Assembly: GCA_965242505.1 (NCBI GenBank)
Contig: OZ251449.1
Span: 620,001 to 684,000, forward strand
From: UBA2966 sp965242505
Lineage (GTDB): Bacteria; Pseudomonadota; Alphaproteobacteria; UBA2966
Reading direction: 5' to 3'
Length of the DNA stretch: 64,000 bases
Shown: in pieces, positions 1 to 8,248 of the stretch
Layout: every line of letters starts with the position of its first letter
Numbering within the stretch: the stretch's first letter is position 1
The notes under the pieces: model-generated
Told to the model about the DNA's origin: nothing
The model's input: only the letters and a program-made list of their open reading frames with translations
Databases searched by the model: none
Translations under genes and position numbers: made by a program

Positions 1-825
1 CACGGGCTGGCCCGGGCGGAGCACGGCGCCGACCGTGGCCTTGATCTCGGTGACGTGGCCCGCGACCGGGGCCGGCACCTGCTGCGTATCGAGCTGGGTC
101 GCGAGCTCGTTCGCCTGGCGCTCCGCCGCCTGAAGGCGCGATTCCATCTCGGTGATGCGGGTCTCGCGCTCGTTCCGGCGGCGCAGCTCGCGGGATTCGA
201 GGCTGTCGCGTTCGCGCAGCGTGCCGAACAGCTCCCGCTGGGCCCGGTCGAACGCCTGCTGGCTGCGTTCCACCGTCACCCGGGTGACGATGCGGTCCTG
301 GTAGAGCTGCTGGTGGTTCTCGAGGCGTTCGCGAGCCGCCTCGACCTGCCGGCGGTTGCCGAGTTCGATCCGCTCCAGACGCTCGCGCTGCCGGCCGACG
401 TTCTTTTCGACCAGCGCGTCTTCCGCCGCCGCCGCCGACCTGAAGTCCCCGAGCGCCCGTTCGCGTTCCTCCACCAGGGCGAGCGCGCTGCGATGGCGCT
501 CCGTCACCTCCCGGTTGACGACCTCGGCCACGATCTCCCCTTTCTCCACCGCGTCGCCGGCGGCGGGGATGATCCTGGACAGCGTGCCCACGCCGGACGG
601 CACCGCGTCGACGACCGCGCCGCCGTGGCTCAACAGGATGCCGCTGGCCGTTACGTAGGTCGGCACCTCGCCCTTCACGGACCAGGTCACGACCGCGGCC
701 GCCATCACCGCTATCGCGGCGAGCGCCAGCCAGGTCTTGGACGTGGTGACGGTGAGCGCGCGGTCAAGCTGCTCCGGCGAGGAGAGGCGGTCGAGCGCGG
801 CCTGTCTGAACAATTGTGTGGTCAT
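1..825 (-). CDS. NHLM-type HlyD family secretion protein (partial)
   Basis: This is the 5' part of a membrane-fusion (HlyD-like) protein; 275 codons are present and the frame runs off the left edge with no stop. The N-terminus has a short cytoplasmic stretch with LFRQ...LSSPEQLD, a single membrane segment at about residues 36-56, a short beta region, then a long charged alpha-helical hairpin at about 105-250. A second lipoyl-like half starts at PAPVAGHV near the edge. The LSSPEQLD opening is characteristic of the adaptor named for NHLM bacteriocin systems, which exports peptides with nitrile-hydratase-like leaders. That matches the NHLP precursors at 17-19 kb. Its ABC transporter and peptidase partners would be expected beyond the left edge on this strand. 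Start ATG at 825. A 16-base G run lies about 70 bp upstream. Confidence 0.85.
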   Translation of the reverse strand, partial: MTTQLFRQAALDRLSSPEQLDRALTVTTSKTWLALAAIAVMAAAVVTWSVKGEVPTYVTASGILLSHGGAVVDAVPSGVGTLSRIIPAAGDAVEKGEIVAEVVNREVTERHRSALALVEERERALGDFRSAAAAEDALVEKNVGRQRERLERIELGNRRQVEAARERLENHQQLYQDRIVTRVTVERSQQAFDRAQRELFGTLRERDSLESRELRRRNERETRITEMESRLQAAERQANELATQLDTQQVPAPVAGHVTEIKATVGAVLRPGQPV

Positions 826-896
826 CGCGCGTGCGGTCGGGGATCAGGGGCCGATGCGCCGCGGTTCCGGACGAAGAGCCTCCCCACCCGCCCTGC

Positions 897-912
897 GGGG
901 GGGGGGGGGGGG
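897..912. repeat. 16-base G homopolymer upstream of the secretion gene
   Basis: An uninterrupted run of 16 G (C on the minus strand) ends about 72 bp upstream of the secretion-protein start. It lies in the 826-1250 gap, which otherwise holds one palindromic element and no gene I can support. Confidence 0.8.
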
Positions 913-1061
913 TGAACTGGAGGCCAAACTCCCGAAACCGTCGCACATCATCGACCTTCATATCACGTTCGGGACTGAAATGAAAGGGGGGTGTCCTCGT
1001 TCACTGCACATGCGCCCCCCGGGCGCGGCGTTGCGGGGCCGCGGACCGCCCTCCCGGCCTC

Positions 1062-1175
1062 CCCCTTCTTCTCCCTCTCCCTTGCAGGGGGAGGGTCGGG
1101 GTGGGGGTCGCAGCCGGCGGCATACGTCCATCCGGACCCCCCTCCCGACCTCCCCCCTGTCAGGGAGGAGGAGTA
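1062..1175. repeat. GC-rich palindromic intergenic element (single copy)
   Basis: One complete unit. Half A is CTCCCTCTCCCTTGCAGGGG followed by AGGGTCGGGGTGGGGGTC. A short spacer follows, then half B, a C-rich stretch ending CTGTCAGGGAGGAGGAGT. Each half is itself a palindrome. The same unit recurs more than 20 times in the window, always between genes. Confidence 0.8.
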
Positions 1176-1250
1176 GTGTGGATGGCAGGGGGGTGGGGGT
1201 GCGCCCCTGCGCCTCCGGGCGCGGGACGCCGGGACGCCGACCGCCCGTCT

Positions 1251-2282
1251 TCACGGGTCGAGATGGCTCGAGAAACGGTCGATCGCCGTTCCCATCAGCT
1301 CCGCGACCCGGCGCCGGAGGCCCGTCCGTCCGGGGCTCCGGACGTGGTAGAGGTCCGCTTCGCGGCTCGCCTCGTACAGATGGTCGTCGCTCGTCCGGAT
1401 CTCGTCCACGAGGCCGAGGTCGAGGGCCTCGCGCCCGTGCCAGAACTCCCCGGTGGACACGCGGTCGATGTCGAGGGCCGGCCGATGCTCCGCCACGAAC
1501 TCCTTGAACAGCTTGTGGGTGGCGTCGAGCTGGTCCTGGAGCTTCGCCCGGCCCGCGTCCGTGGTCTTGCCCAGAACGTTGACGGTGAGCTTGAACTCCC
1601 CGGCCTGGAGCTGCTCCACGTCGATGCCGCGGCCCTCGAGCAGGCGGTGGAGGTTCGGGATCATCGCGAAGACGCCGATGGAGCCGACGACCGCGAACGG
1701 GGCGGCGAGGATCCGGTCCGCGACGCAGGCCATCATGTAGCCGCCGCTCGCCGCGATGCGGTCCACCGCCACCGTGAGCGGGATCCCGCGCGCGCGGATG
1801 CGGGCGAGCTGCGCTCCGCCGAGGCCGTGGCCGCTCGGGGCGCCGCCCGAGTTCTCGAGCCGCACGAGCACCTCGTCCCCTTCGTCGGCGACGGCGAGGA
1901 CCGTCGTCACCTCGTCGCGCAGCGCCGCCACGCCGCTCGCCCGCACGTCGCCCTTGAAGTCGAGGACGAAGACGCGGCGCCGGACGCTGCCGCCGTCCCC
2001 GGGACGCGACGCCTTGCGGCGGGCCTTCCACTCGGCCTTGTCGGCCCTGCGGCGGGCCCGGAACGCCTTGCGCGGAAGCGCGGTCCGCTCGAAGACGGCG
2101 ACCATGTCGCGGTAGCGGCGGTTGAGATGAGTGACCTGGAGGGACGGGCCGCGCCCGCGCCCGCCGCGCGCCCGCCGGGCCGCGACCGCCGCGACCGCAG
2201 CGAACGCCGCCGCGAGGCCGAGCGCGGCCGCCGCCGTGAACGCCTTGGCCGCGAAGAGCCCGTATTCGGCCAGCCACTCCAT
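1251..2282 (-). CDS. sohB: SohB-like S49 family inner-membrane serine protease
   Basis: A 343-residue membrane-anchored peptidase of the S49 (SppA/SohB) family. The start at 2282 (MEWLAEYGLF) aligns with the known SohB N-terminus; ATGs at 2291 and 2333 are alternatives. One membrane segment lies at about residues 8-35, followed by a basic linker and then the S49 core. The core shows VFVLDFKGD, RLENSGG, the serine-nucleophile motif IAASGGYMMA and the downstream GEFKLTVNVLGKTT carrying the lysine base. The overall match to E. coli SohB is close. The family acts on membrane or periplasmic peptides such as signal peptides. It lies between the secretion gene and the rest of the RiPP region on the same strand, but about 420 bp and a repeat separate it from the secretion gene, so a role in peptide export is only possible. 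Confidence 0.93.
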   Translation of the reverse strand: MEWLAEYGLFAAKAFTAAAALGLAAAFAAVAAVAARRARGGRGRGPSLQVTHLNRRYRDMVAVFERTALPRKAFRARRRADKAEWKARRKASRPGDGGSVRRRVFVLDFKGDVRASGVAALRDEVTTVLAVADEGDEVLVRLENSGGAPSGHGLGGAQLARIRARGIPLTVAVDRIAASGGYMMACVADRILAAPFAVVGSIGVFAMIPNLHRLLEGRGIDVEQLQAGEFKLTVNVLGKTTDAGRAKLQDQLDATHKLFKEFVAEHRPALDIDRVSTGEFWHGREALDLGLVDEIRTSDDHLYEASREADLYHVRSPGRTGLRRRVAELMGTAIDRFSSHLDP

Positions 2283-2409
2283 ATCGTCCATGAACCCGAT
2301 CGCCGCCGCGAACCCGCGCGTCTGCGCGCCCAAGGCATATAACGAAGCGAACGGAAACGCGCAAACCCCGCGGCCCCCGCGCGCGCCCCTTCTCCTCCCG
2401 CCCTCCCTG

Positions 2410-3260
2410 TTTATTTCTCCCTCTCCCTTGCAGGGGGAGGGTCGGGGTGGGGGTCACCGGCGGCGGCATACGTCCATCCGGACCCCCCTCCCGACCTCCC
2501 CCCTGTCAGGGGGGAGGAGTATCGGTGGCCAGGGGGGAGGAGCGCGGGTGATCGGGGGGAGGGAGCGTCGCCGGTTCCCGTCCCTCCCGTCCCTTTCTTC
2601 TCCCTCTCCCTTGCAGGGGGAGGGTCGGGGTGGGGGTCACGGCGCCGATATGCGTCCATCCGGACCCCCCTCCCGACCTCCCCCCTGTCAGGGAGGAGGA
2701 GTGATAATGGCCTCTCCCTCCTGCTCCCACTTGTTTCTCCCTCTCCCTTGCAGGGGGAGGGTCGGGGTGGGGGTCACCGGCGGCGGCATACGTCCATCCG
2801 GCCCCCCCTCCCGACCTCCCCCCTGTCAGGGGGGAGGAGTGATAATGGCCTCTCCCTCCTGCTCCCACTTGTTCTCCCTCTCCCTTGCAGGGGGAGGGTC
2901 GGGGTGGGGGGCGCCGGCGGCGGCGCGCGTCCATCCGGCCCCCCCTCCCGACCTCCCCCCTGTCAGGGAGGAGGAGTGATAATGGCCTCTCCCTCCTGCT
3001 CCCGTTTGTTTCTCCCTCTCCCTTGCAGGGGGAGGGTCGGGGTGGGGGTCGCCGGCGGCGGCATACGTCCATCCGGACCCCCCTCCCGACCTCCCCCCTG
3101 TCAGGGGGGAGGAGTGATAATGGCCTCTCCCTCCTGCTCCCACTTGTTCTCCCTCTCCCTTGCAGGGGGAGGGTCGGGGTGGGGGTCACCGGCGGCGCCG
3201 ATATGCGTCCCTCCGGACCCCCCTCCCGACCTCCCCCCTGTCAGGGGGGAGGAGAACGAG
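2410..3260. repeat. Tandem array of six palindromic elements
   Basis: Six copies of the A-spacer-B palindromic unit fill nearly the whole 2334-3318 gap. The middle copies have a period of about 136 bp (starts near 2738, 2874, 3010, 3148). Copies are joined by a conserved linker beginning GATAATGGCCTCTCCCTCCT. Spacer bases between the halves vary (ATACGTCC, GCGCGTCC, ATGCGTCC). No coding region is supported here; frames read from it are low-complexity shadows. Confidence 0.85.
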
Positions 3261-3318
3261 TGGCGGGGGGAGGAGAGCGAAAGGTCAGGGGGAGGAGCGC
3301 GGGTGGCCGGGGTGGGGG

Positions 3319-4364
3319 TCACGCCGGGGAGGGGAGGGCGAGTCCGGTGACGCGGAGGACGTCGGCGGCGAGCTCCCGCGCGATCGAGGGGCGCCGCCAC
3401 GCCGCCTGGCCGTCCGCTCCGTCCAGCAGGCCGATGAGGCAGCGCCTGATCCGGTAGTAGTCGAGGAGGCCGGGGTCGAACGGCCTCGGGGCCCGGTAGG
3501 CCTCGAGGTATTCCTCCGCCGCCCGGTCGGCCTCCGGCGGCGACAGGACGCGGCGGCCGAAGACGCGCATCAGCAGCATCGTGCAGGCGACGTCCAGCGC
3601 CGGGTCGCCGGCGATGGCGTCGGACCAGTCGAGCACGCCGGTGACCTCGCCGTCCCGGACGAGGACGTTGAGGGGGTGGAAGTCGCCGTGGCAGATCGAG
3701 GCGGCTCGGGTTCCGGGGGGCGGTTCGCCGACAGCCAGTCGGCGACCGGACGCAGGCGGGGATGCCTCCCGGTCCGCTCGCGGAGCAACGCCAGCTCTCC
3801 CTCGAACCGGTGTCCCGACGCCCCCCGTTCCCCCGCGCGCAACGATTCGAGGATCGGCCGCGGATCGATGCGGTGCAGGGCGGCGTGGGTCTCGCCCAAC
3901 ATGCCGGGCATGGTCTCGGGCGGGGCGCTCAGCATGAGATCGCCCGGGCGGAGCTCCATGACCAGGAACACGCCGCCGAGGACCGACCCGTCGGCGCACG
4001 CCGCGTGGACCCGGGGGGCGGGATAGGACTGGCGGGCGAGTCCGTTCTGAACGAGGCCCTCCTTGACGATCCTGTCCGCGCCGTAGCCCCGCGGGTGCAG
4101 GCGCAGTATCAGGGCGGTCCGCGCGAGATCGGGGGAAGCGCCGCTCAGTCCGAAGCGGTAGATGCGGGCCTGGGAGCCGCCCCGCATCCGGGACGGCGGT
4201 TCCGCGTAGTCCAGCCGGTCGTCGGCGAGCGTCTCCCGCAGATACGCGAGCAGGCGGGCGGAAAGGTCCTCGAGCGCCGGCGCCGGGTAGGCGTCGGCCG
4301 CGTTCCCGGCGCCGAGGACGAGTTCCCAGGGGGGCGCGGCTCGCGCGTCCGTCGGCTCGTTCAT
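3319..4364 (-). pseudogene. Aminoglycoside-phosphotransferase-like kinase, frameshifted
   Basis: Two adjacent frames together make one APH/choline-kinase-fold protein of about 348 residues. The N-terminal lobe is read from 4364 (MNEPTDARAAPP...) with the nucleotide-binding region and VFLVMELRPGD hinge. The C-terminal lobe is in another frame and carries the catalytic loop CHGDFHPLNVL and the metal-binding VLDWSDAIAGDPALD. The switch falls at a run of six G at 3715-3720; restoring one base there joins the frames exactly (NRPPGTRAASICHGD). The gene is therefore either recently broken or carries a one-base sequencing or assembly error. APH-fold kinases phosphorylate antibiotics, sugars or amino-alcohols; the substrate here is unknown. 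Confidence 0.75.
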
Positions 4365-4474
4365 GCGTGGGCCGCCGTGAATGTCGAAATCGGGGTTGAA
4401 CCTACCACGGCCGCATCGTTAAGAATATCGCCGAAGGTCTTCTTCCGGTGGTCCGACCCGCGGAGCGTCTCTCC

Positions 4475-4969
4475 ATGCCGTCCCGAATCCGCGAAGCGCG
4501 ACGGACCCGGCGCAGCGTCGCCGGAGAGTCGCTCCTGACGGGCCTGTTTTCCCTGGCGGCGGCGCGGTTCCCGTGGACCCGCGAAACCCCGCGCCCGCGG
4601 CGCGAAACGGCCGCGCGGTCGGCGCTGGCCAGCCTGTTTTCCCTGGCGGCGGAGCGGTTCCCGTGGACCCGCCCGCGGCGCGGCGATGTGAAGGCGGCGG
4701 TCCTGGCCGCCCTCGCCCACGTCGATCACTACGAGGACCGCGAGACGCGCCGGCCGGTGGCGCCGGACGCCCCCGGCGCGCGGTCCGTCGGGTTGTCGTA
4801 CCGGGAGATACAGAGGCGCTTGCGGGCGAGGTATCCGGCCGGCCGCATCTCGATCCTGACGATCAGGTCCTACGCGAGGGACGCCAGGCAGGAAGGGTGG
4901 ACGATGCCGTACCGGAGGCCGAATTCGACGCGGCGGCGCGGGGCCGGGTTCCGGGAGCGGGACGCATGA
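4475..4969 (+). CDS. Hypothetical protein with an internal 40-bp repeat
   Basis: A 164-residue basic protein I do not recognise. Residues about 20-70 contain two copies of LFSLAA(A/E)RFPWTR, encoded by a 40-bp direct repeat (4543-4582 and 4633-4672, one mismatch). The C-terminal half (AAVLAALAHVDHY ... LSYREIQRRLRARYP ... ILTIRSYARDARQEGW) looks like a small helix-turn-helix or winged-helix fold. Start chosen at the ATG at 4475. Its stop overlaps the start of the next gene as ATGA (4966-4969), so the two are probably translated together. A DNA-binding or regulatory role is inference only. Confidence 0.55.
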   Translation: MPSRIREARRTRRSVAGESLLTGLFSLAAARFPWTRETPRPRRETAARSALASLFSLAAERFPWTRPRRGDVKAAVLAALAHVDHYEDRETRRPVAPDAPGARSVGLSYREIQRRLRARYPAGRISILTIRSYARDARQEGWTMPYRRPNSTRRRGAGFRERDA

Positions 4970-5475
4970 CCGGCTTTCTCGATCCCGCGGACTTTCCCTT
5001 CGTCGAGATTCTCGAGGAGAACGCGCGGGCGGTCCGGGACGATCTCGACCGGCTGTTGACCGCCGACCGCTTCGTGCCGTGGCCGGAGAGGATGCTCTAC
5101 GACGAGGGGTGGGACGTCTTCGGTTTCTACTGGTTCGGAGACAGGCTCGCCGGGAACTGCGCCGCGTGTCCCCGGACGGTCGAGGTCGTCGAGCGGGTGC
5201 CGAACCTCGTCACCGCCGGGTTCTCGCGCCTCGGGCCCGGCGCCCACATCAGGCCCCACGTCGGCTATACCGACGAGGTGCTCCGGTGCCACCTGGGTCT
5301 GATCGTCCCTCCGGCCTGCGAACTGCGGGTCGGCGGCGAGACCAGGCCGTGGGAGGAGAACAGGTGCCTGATCTTCGACGACACCCTGGAGCACGAGGCG
5401 TGGAACCGGTCCGGGGAGGACCGGATCGTCCTGCTGCTGGACTTTCTGAGGAGGCCCGCCGCCGATGGCGGATGA
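4966..5475 (+). CDS. Aspartyl/asparaginyl beta-hydroxylase family protein
   Basis: A 169-residue protein with the Asp/Asn beta-hydroxylase (cupin-like Fe(II)/2-oxoglutarate) fold. Visible features are GFSRLGPGAHIRPHVGYTDEVLRCHLGL, with an iron-binding His, then FDDTLEHEAWNRSGEDRIVLLLDF, with the distal His and the 2-oxoglutarate-binding Arg. Members hydroxylate Asp/Asn side chains in proteins or peptides, or free substrates. The gene starts inside the stop of the preceding hypothetical gene (ATGA), so they form a pair. A homologue lies just downstream on the opposite strand (5516-6154). Because it sits next to a peptide-modification cluster, a tailoring role is plausible but unproven. Confidence 0.8.
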   Translation: MTGFLDPADFPFVEILEENARAVRDDLDRLLTADRFVPWPERMLYDEGWDVFGFYWFGDRLAGNCAACPRTVEVVERVPNLVTAGFSRLGPGAHIRPHVGYTDEVLRCHLGLIVPPACELRVGGETRPWEENRCLIFDDTLEHEAWNRSGEDRIVLLLDFLRRPAADGG

Positions 5476-5515
5476 GCGCCGCCCGGGACGCCCGTCCGCG
5501 ACCGCAGGCGAACGT

Positions 5516-6154
5516 CTACGCGGTCCGTTCGTTCGCCGCGGCGCGGGCCACGTCGACGATGAGGACGAAGCGATGCTCGCCGGTCCTGTTCCAGGCGGTG
5601 TGCGGATGCGTGTCGTCGAATATGAGCGCCTTTCCGGCCTCCCATCGCCGCGCTTCCCCGTCCACCTCCAGGGCGCAGTCGCCCGGCGGGACGATGAGCC
5701 CCAGGTGGGCCCTGTACAGGCGCGGGTCGTGCCCGACGTGAGGCGCGATGACGTGCCCGGATTCGAGGCACGAGAAGCCCGCGTTGACGAGGCCGGGCGC
5801 CTCCCCGACGAGCGCCGCGGTGCGGGGGCAGGCCCGGCGTCCGTCCTCTATCGCGGCGCCGTGCAGGTAGAGGCCGAAGAGCTTCCACGACGTCTCGGTT
5901 CCGCCGCCGACGCGGGAGCGGCGGCGCTCGATGGTCCGCCTGATCTCGGCGGCGGTCATCCGGGTGAAGGTCGGGGTGTACTCCCGCGTGCCCCATTCCG
6001 TCCACACCGAGCGGTCCAGGAGCCGGCGGAGCTCCGCGAGGATGGGCGCGGACTCCGCCTCGAGCCTGCCCAGGAACGGGAACCGCTCCGCGTCGAGCCA
6101 TCCGTTCGCCGGGACGGCGCCTCGCGCGCCGTCGTCGTGTGCGCCGTCATGCAT
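5516..6154 (-). CDS. Aspartyl/asparaginyl beta-hydroxylase family protein
   Basis: A 212-residue paralogue of the protein at 4966-5475, on the opposite strand (convergent). The same core is seen: SWKLFGLYLHG, ACPRTAALV, AGFSCLESGHVIAPHVGHDPRLYRAHLGL and FDDTHPHTAWNRTGEHRFVLIVD. The metal-binding His, the distal His and the Arg are in the expected order. The longer N-terminus (about residues 1-75, including FTRMTAAEIRRTIERRR) is not in its neighbour. Probably an Fe(II)/2-oxoglutarate hydroxylase; the substrate is unknown. ATG at 6154 gives a full-length domain. Confidence 0.8.
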   Translation of the reverse strand: MHDGAHDDGARGAVPANGWLDAERFPFLGRLEAESAPILAELRRLLDRSVWTEWGTREYTPTFTRMTAAEIRRTIERRRSRVGGGTETSWKLFGLYLHGAAIEDGRRACPRTAALVGEAPGLVNAGFSCLESGHVIAPHVGHDPRLYRAHLGLIVPPGDCALEVDGEARRWEAGKALIFDDTHPHTAWNRTGEHRFVLIVDVARAAANERTA

Positions 6155-6273
6155 CGTGCGTCGCGCCCCCGCGATGTCGCCGGAACGACTCTCGCCCGCC
6201 GCGCGCCCGATCGCAAGGGAAATGTCGCGGTTCGCCGTTGGCGCGGAAATCCCGAACCATGGAGCGGACTCGA

Positions 6274-7062
6274 ATGATCGTGACGACGCAGACCCGGCTG
6301 TTCGAGGATCTCCAGGACGCCATGGACGCCCACGCGCTCGAGGCCTTTCCGGGGGAGGCGTTCGGCGCCGTGTTCGGGAGCCGCGACCGTCCCGTCTACC
6401 GCCCCGTCGCCGAGGTCGCGGACAACTCGCGCGCGAACTTCCGGGTCGACGAGGCCGCGCTGCGCCGGCTGGAAGACGCGCACGGCGCCTTGCTGGCGGC
6501 GGTGCATACGCGCTCCTCGACCGCGGCCCGGAAGGAGGATGTCGATCCGTTGCTGTTCATCCCGAGCGCGGCGGAGATGCGCGCGCAGGCGGCCCTGGCG
6601 GCGCCCTTCGGCGTCGTCGTGTGCGACCGGTCGCGGCGCATCGATCGCTTCTGGTTCGGGGACCAGTGCCCCCCGCTGCCTCTGCCGGGCCGGCCGTTCC
6701 GGCACGGGGTGACGGACTGCTACTCGCTCATCCGCGACTACTACCGGCAGGAGCGGAACGTCCTGCTGCCGGACTATCCGCGCGACTGGAACTGGTGGGT
6801 GGAGGGTCTGGACCTCTATCGGGCGGGGTTCGAGGAGGCGGGGTTCCGGATCATCGACCCGGCGGACGCCGCCGACGCGCACGCGGTCATGTTCCGGATG
6901 CGGTCCAAGGTGCCCAATCACGCGGCCGTGCTGCTGGACGACGGGTGGATGCTGCACCACCCGGCGTCCCTCCGGCCCTACGACCCCCTGCGGGTGAGCT
7001 ATCGCGAGCCGCTGAATCGGTGGAAGCGCCACGTCGCGCACTGGCTGCGCTACGAAGGCTGA
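6274..7062 (+). CDS. Phage-tail-K-like protein (degenerate JAB plus NlpC/P60)
   Basis: A 262-residue protein. Start ATG 6274 is preferred over the in-frame ATG at 6259 because a GGAG motif lies about 9 bases upstream of 6274. The C-terminal half resembles NlpC/P60 cysteine peptidases of the lambda tail protein K type: FRHGVTDCYSLIRDYYRQE with the catalytic-type Cys, then NHAAVLLDDGWMLHH with His. The middle (AAVHTRSSTAARKEDVDPLL) sits where the JAB/JAMM metal motif of K would be but lacks the full HxH pattern, so that half is probably inactive. No other phage genes are nearby, which is unusual for this family. It may be a captured peptidase acting on peptidoglycan or on a peptide; this is inference. 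Confidence 0.6.
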   Translation: MIVTTQTRLFEDLQDAMDAHALEAFPGEAFGAVFGSRDRPVYRPVAEVADNSRANFRVDEAALRRLEDAHGALLAAVHTRSSTAARKEDVDPLLFIPSAAEMRAQAALAAPFGVVVCDRSRRIDRFWFGDQCPPLPLPGRPFRHGVTDCYSLIRDYYRQERNVLLPDYPRDWNWWVEGLDLYRAGFEEAGFRIIDPADAADAHAVMFRMRSKVPNHAAVLLDDGWMLHHPASLRPYDPLRVSYREPLNRWKRHVAHWLRYEG

Positions 7063-7149
7063 AGCCCGCGGGCGGGGCCGCGACCCACCCCCTCCGGCGC
7101 CCCTGTCGCCGCGCTTGCGCCGGAACCCGCGCCGGCCTATCCTCGCCTC

Positions 7150-7626
7150 ATGTCCGTCGTCGCGTTCGATACTCACGCCGCCGTAACGGCGCTCCGGGAG
7201 GCCGGGTTCGACGAACGCCAGGCCGAAGGCGTCGTGGCGACGGTGCGCGACGCCGTGGTGGAAGGCGTCGCCACCAGGGCCGACGTCGACCGCCTCGAAG
7301 ACAAGATGGCGACCGGGGCCGACGTCGCCGAAGTGAAGGCCGACGTTGCTGAGGTGAAGGCCGAACTTGCGGACGTGAAGGCCGACGTTGCTGAGGTGAA
7401 GGCCGAACTTGCGGACGTGAAGGCCGACGTCGCTGAGGTGAAGGTCGGTCTCGCCGAAGTGAAGGCCGACGTCGCCGAAATGAAGGTCGACGTCGCCCGC
7501 CTCGAAGGCCGTGTCGAGAACGAGATGGCGACGAAGGCCGATGTCGCCCGCCTCGAAACCCGCATGTTCCTCGGGATACTCACCGCCGTCGGGGCCGTCG
7601 TCGCGCTCATGAAGCTGCTTCCGTAG
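7150..7626 (+). CDS. DUF1640-like coiled-coil membrane protein, copy 1
   Basis: A 158-residue protein. It has an N-terminal FDTHAAVTALREAGFDERQAEG helix pair, a long coiled coil of repeated ADVAEVKA(D/E)(V/L)A units (about residues 55-125), and a C-terminal hydrophobic helix (MFLGILTAVGAVVALMKLLP) that should anchor it in the membrane. This layout resembles the DUF1640/CCDC90 family. Copies 2 and 3 follow immediately, each behind the same upstream sequence (GCGCCGGCCTATCCTCGCC, then TCATG). More paralogues lie at 62-63 kb. Function is unknown. Copies differ mainly in the number of coiled-coil repeats. Confidence 0.75.
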   Translation: MSVVAFDTHAAVTALREAGFDERQAEGVVATVRDAVVEGVATRADVDRLEDKMATGADVAEVKADVAEVKAELADVKADVAEVKAELADVKADVAEVKVGLAEVKADVAEMKVDVARLEGRVENEMATKADVARLETRMFLGILTAVGAVVALMKLLP

Positions 7627-7671
7627 ACGCGCCGCGCTTGCGCCGGAACTCGCGCCGGCCTATCCTCGCCT

Positions 7672-7995
7672 CATGTCCGTCGTCGCGTTCGATACTCACG
7701 CCGCCGTAACGGCGCTCCGGGAGGCCGGGTTCGACGAACGCCAGGCCGAAGGCGTCGCCGCCAGGGCCGACGTCGGCCGCCTTGAGGAGACGTCGGCCGC
7801 CTTGAGGACAAGATGGCGAAGAAGGCCGACGTCGCTGAAGTGAAGGCCGACGTCGGCCGCCCCGGGGACAAAATGGCGAAGAAGGCCGACGTCACCGAAG
7901 TGAAGGCCGCCCTCGCCCGCCTCGAAACCCGCATGTTCATCGCGATGCTCACCGCTGTCGGGGCTATCGTCGCGCTCGTGAAGCTGCTTCCGTAG
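7672..7995 (+). pseudogene. DUF1640-like coiled-coil protein, copy 2 (broken)
   Basis: The start, N-terminal helices and C-terminal anchor match copies 1 and 3, but the frame is broken. A 20-bp block at 7769-7788 is perfectly repeated at 7789-7808. Removing one copy restores a continuous reading frame (...DVGRLEDKMAKKADV...) into the tail MFIAMLTAVGAIVALVKLLP. A segment equivalent to about 15 residues of copy 1 (VVATVRDAV...) is also missing. The 3' part alone could be translated from the ATG at 7813 (60 residues with coiled coil and anchor). Confidence 0.75.
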
Positions 7996-8054
7996 GCGCG
8001 CCGGCCTGGCCCGCATCGGCAGGATTGCCGATGGCGCGGCGCGAGTCCCAGCGG

Positions 8055-8160
8055 ACCCCCCTCCCGACCTCCCCCCTGTCAGGGGGGAGGAGTGTGGATG
8101 GCTCCCTCCGTCCCCCTTCTTCTCCCTCTCCCTTGCAGGGGGAGGGTCGGGGTGGGGGTC
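8055..8160. repeat. Palindromic element between coiled-coil gene copies
   Basis: Half B (C-rich, CTGTCAGGGGGGAGGAGT) followed by half A (CTCCCTCTCCCTTGCAGGGG...), the reverse order to the copy at 1062. Confidence 0.75.
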
Positions 8161-8248
8161 GCGCCGGGGGGAGAGGAGCGCGAACGGCCCCTCCGCCGCC
8201 CTCGTCGCCGCGCTTGCGCCGGAACTCGCGCCGGCCTATCCTCGCCTC

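Noticed and set aside
2410..3260. Regularly spaced repeats that could be taken for a CRISPR array
   Set aside because: Repeats are long palindromic units with nearly identical linkers rather than unique spacers, occur genome-dispersed, and no cas genes are present.
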